Shown: in pieces, positions 62,531-64,000 of the stretch | Numbering within the stretch: position 1 is the first letter of the stretch | Layout: each line of letters begins with the position of its first letter | Assembly: GCF_018991925.1 (NCBI RefSeq) | Contig: NW_024724368.1 | Coordinates: 3,128,742 to 3,192,741, forward strand | Direction: 5' to 3' | DNA length: 64,000 bases | Origin: Homarus americanus | Lineage: Eukaryota; Arthropoda; Malacostraca; Decapoda; Nephropidae | Notes under the pieces: model-generated | Told to the model about the DNA's origin: nothing | Seen by the model: the letters and a program-made list of their open reading frames with translations, nothing else | Database searches by the model: none | Position numbers and translations under genes: made by a program

Positions 62531-62727
62531 GGAAGTCAAGAGTCTCCACAAACACACCTTCCTCCTACTCATTAGTTATCAGCTGTGTGTGTGTGTGACC
62601 AGCGGCCCATCCATCACCTTCTGCTACTCCTCCTCTCCCATTATCTTCTTTCCCTTCCATTTCTTCTTTCTCTTCTCCCCTTTCTTGTACCCTCTCTTCC
62701 GCTATGTCTTCCGTATATATTTTTTAG

Positions 62728-62729
<2 letters not shown>

Positions 62730-62778
<49 letters not shown>
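62730..62778 (+). repeat. (TC)n microsatellite
   Basis: 24 TC units. Confidence 0.98.
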
Positions 62779-62782
<4 letters not shown>

Positions 62783-62844
62783 TCTCCTGTCGTCTGCTAT
62801 TGGTGGTGAGGGGAGTGGATTGTGTTGTCATAGGGAATGGGTCG

Positions 62845-62869
62845 TGTGTGTGTGTGTGTGTGTGTGTGA
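62845..62869 (+). repeat. (GT)n microsatellite
   Basis: Twelve GT units. Confidence 0.95.
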
Positions 62870-63032
62870 GGAAGGACCAGAATGTTTTTGCCAGGCGTCG
62901 CATAGGTAGCTTCTCACCACTCACCACCACTCACTACACCTCCCACCTTCACCTCACCCCTGCACCACTCGCCTCCCCACCACTCACCCTACACCCTCTC
63001 AGCCCACCTTATTACCTCTTTTTTCTCCCATC

Positions 63033-63036
63033 TTTA

Positions 63037-63086
<50 letters not shown>
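63033..63086 (+). repeat. (CT)n microsatellite
   Basis: About 26 CT units with one interruption. Confidence 0.97.
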
Positions 63087-63089
<3 letters not shown>

Positions 63090-63120
63090 GAAAAGACGAG
63101 GTTTTTGTTTTACATCTCTA

Positions 63121-63195
63121 GTTGGTTAGGTTAGGTTAGGTTATATGAGACACAGATCTTCCTATATAACGAGGTTAGGTAAGGTTATACGAGAC
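63121..63195 (+). repeat. TTAGG cluster plus 48-bp duplication
   Basis: GGTTAGGTTAGGTTA is followed by TATGAGACACAGATCTTCC...ATAACGAGG, which is repeated about 48 bases downstream (TATACGAGACACAGAGATCC...ATAACGAGG). Confidence 0.75.
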
Positions 63196-63393
63196 ACAGA
63201 GATCCTGTATAACGAGGTAGTTCATCAGCATCAAGGCGTGTGTCGAGGCGTGTGTCGAGGCGTGTTTCCCCTGGATGGTCGTAGCAGTGGTAGCGAGGAG
63301 CAGCTGCGGCACGTGGCACCCAGCAGCTGTAGCGACCACACGGCTTCCGGTGCCACATGCTGAGTGCCACCCCCACCCACCACCCACTATACA

Positions 63394-63430
63394 GTACACA
63401 CCCACCCACCCACCCACCCACCCACCCACG
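63394..63430 (+). repeat. (CCCA)n microsatellite
   Basis: About eight CCCA units. Confidence 0.95.
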
Positions 63431-63749
63431 CCCAGCCCAACCACACACCTGGTAATACACACCTGTCCTTATACCTGTAAGACAAAACACGTGTATAGAA
63501 AATCTGATCTTGATGTTAATATGTACATAACCTGTGGGAGATTGTTTTCTAAAAGGGGGAAGGTGTGGTAGAGGTGCTTGGTGGGTGTGGTAGAGGGGTG
63601 TGGCGGGTGTGGTAGAGCCACATGTGAGCCACCACCACGGGGGAGAAGAATGGTAGGGCCATCTGGAGGATCTCGGGGCCTTGTACCTCACCGCTGCGCC
63701 TTCCTGCCTCATGGTGAAAACTTACAGGAGTCCGGTGTTTGTGTGTGTG
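63431..63749. other. Sequence without recognised genes
   Basis: Short GT-rich and GTGGTAGAGG duplications. Overlapping open frames show no family resemblance. Confidence 0.4.
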
Positions 63750-63935
63750 TTGGGTTAGGTTAGGTTTGCATTAGGTTAGGTTAGCGTAAGGTTAGGTTAG
63801 GTTTGCCTTAGGTTAGGTTAGCGTAAGGTTAGGTTAGGTTACATTAGCGTCAAGTTAGATTACGTAAGTTAAGTTTGCATTAGGTTAAGTTAATTCTAAT
63901 TTTGTTAGGTTAGGTCACGTTAAGTTAGGTTAGTT
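63750..63935 (+). repeat. 37-bp composite TTAGG repeat at the right edge
   Basis: Two full copies and degenerate continuations of a 37-bp unit made of GGTTAGGTTAGGTTTGC and a second GGTTAGGTTAGCGTAA half. The TTAGG motif is thus built into a higher-order repeat. Confidence 0.88.
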
Positions 63936-64000
63936 TAGTTCTAATTTTGTTTTAGTTTACTGATGAAAGAACATATTTTATATTTTAAGAAAGTCCAAAG

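Overview
This is a eukaryotic nuclear window, most likely from an arthropod and probably a decapod crustacean. The evidence is: genes split by short GT-AG introns; repeated clusters of the arthropod telomere motif TTAGG; very dense CA, CT, GA and GT microsatellites and GC-skewed minisatellites; and non-LTR retrotransposon remnants of a kind common in crustacean genomes. The decapod assignment is an inference. No bacterial, organellar or viral genes were seen.

Layout. 1-15.2 kb: gene-poor and AT-rich with several small tandem arrays; the only coding hints are two weak candidate exons (10.6 kb +, 13.3 kb -). 15.2-15.6 kb: fossil reverse-transcriptase tail. 17-34 kb: a compact island of four conserved single-copy genes whose exon structures can be rebuilt fully in phase: ECHDC3 (+, 7 exons), TRUB2 (-, 6 exons), a C15orf61 homologue (-, 3 coding exons) and a C15orf40/UPF0235 homologue (+, 4 exons). 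ECHDC3 and TRUB2 converge. TRUB2 and C15orf61 are tandem, with 284 bases between coding regions. C15orf61 and C15orf40 diverge from a shared 1.2-kb promoter interval. ECHDC3 intron 6 holds an almost intact 211-bp MITE. 34.4 kb: second LINE fossil. 36.36 kb: a probable signal-peptide first exon of a secreted or membrane protein whose other exons were not found.

36.4-64 kb: no conserved gene was found. The interval is dominated by long minisatellites, G-rich on the plus strand at 41.5-42.7, 44.4-45.3, 46.9-49.2 and 54.5-57.0 kb and C-rich at 53.2-54.2 and 57.1-59.3 kb. A complete tRNA-Glu(UUC) gene lies at 45.7 kb, a class-II tRNA-like SINE relic at 52.7 kb and a cluster of CRE-like TGACGTCA sites at 44.2-44.4 kb. 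TTAGG-rich composite repeats recur to the right edge.

The four island genes share a theme: in vertebrates ECHDC3 and TRUB2 are mitochondrial, and the two C15orf proteins are reported or predicted to be. The most unusual non-genic signals are the 57.1-58.5 kb array, in which nearly every unit imitates a branch point, polypyrimidine tract, acceptor and CAG/GT donor; the CRE cluster; a palindromic TACAGTACTGTA motif scattered through the genic island; and the TA-flanked MITE. No clearly new multi-gene system was found.
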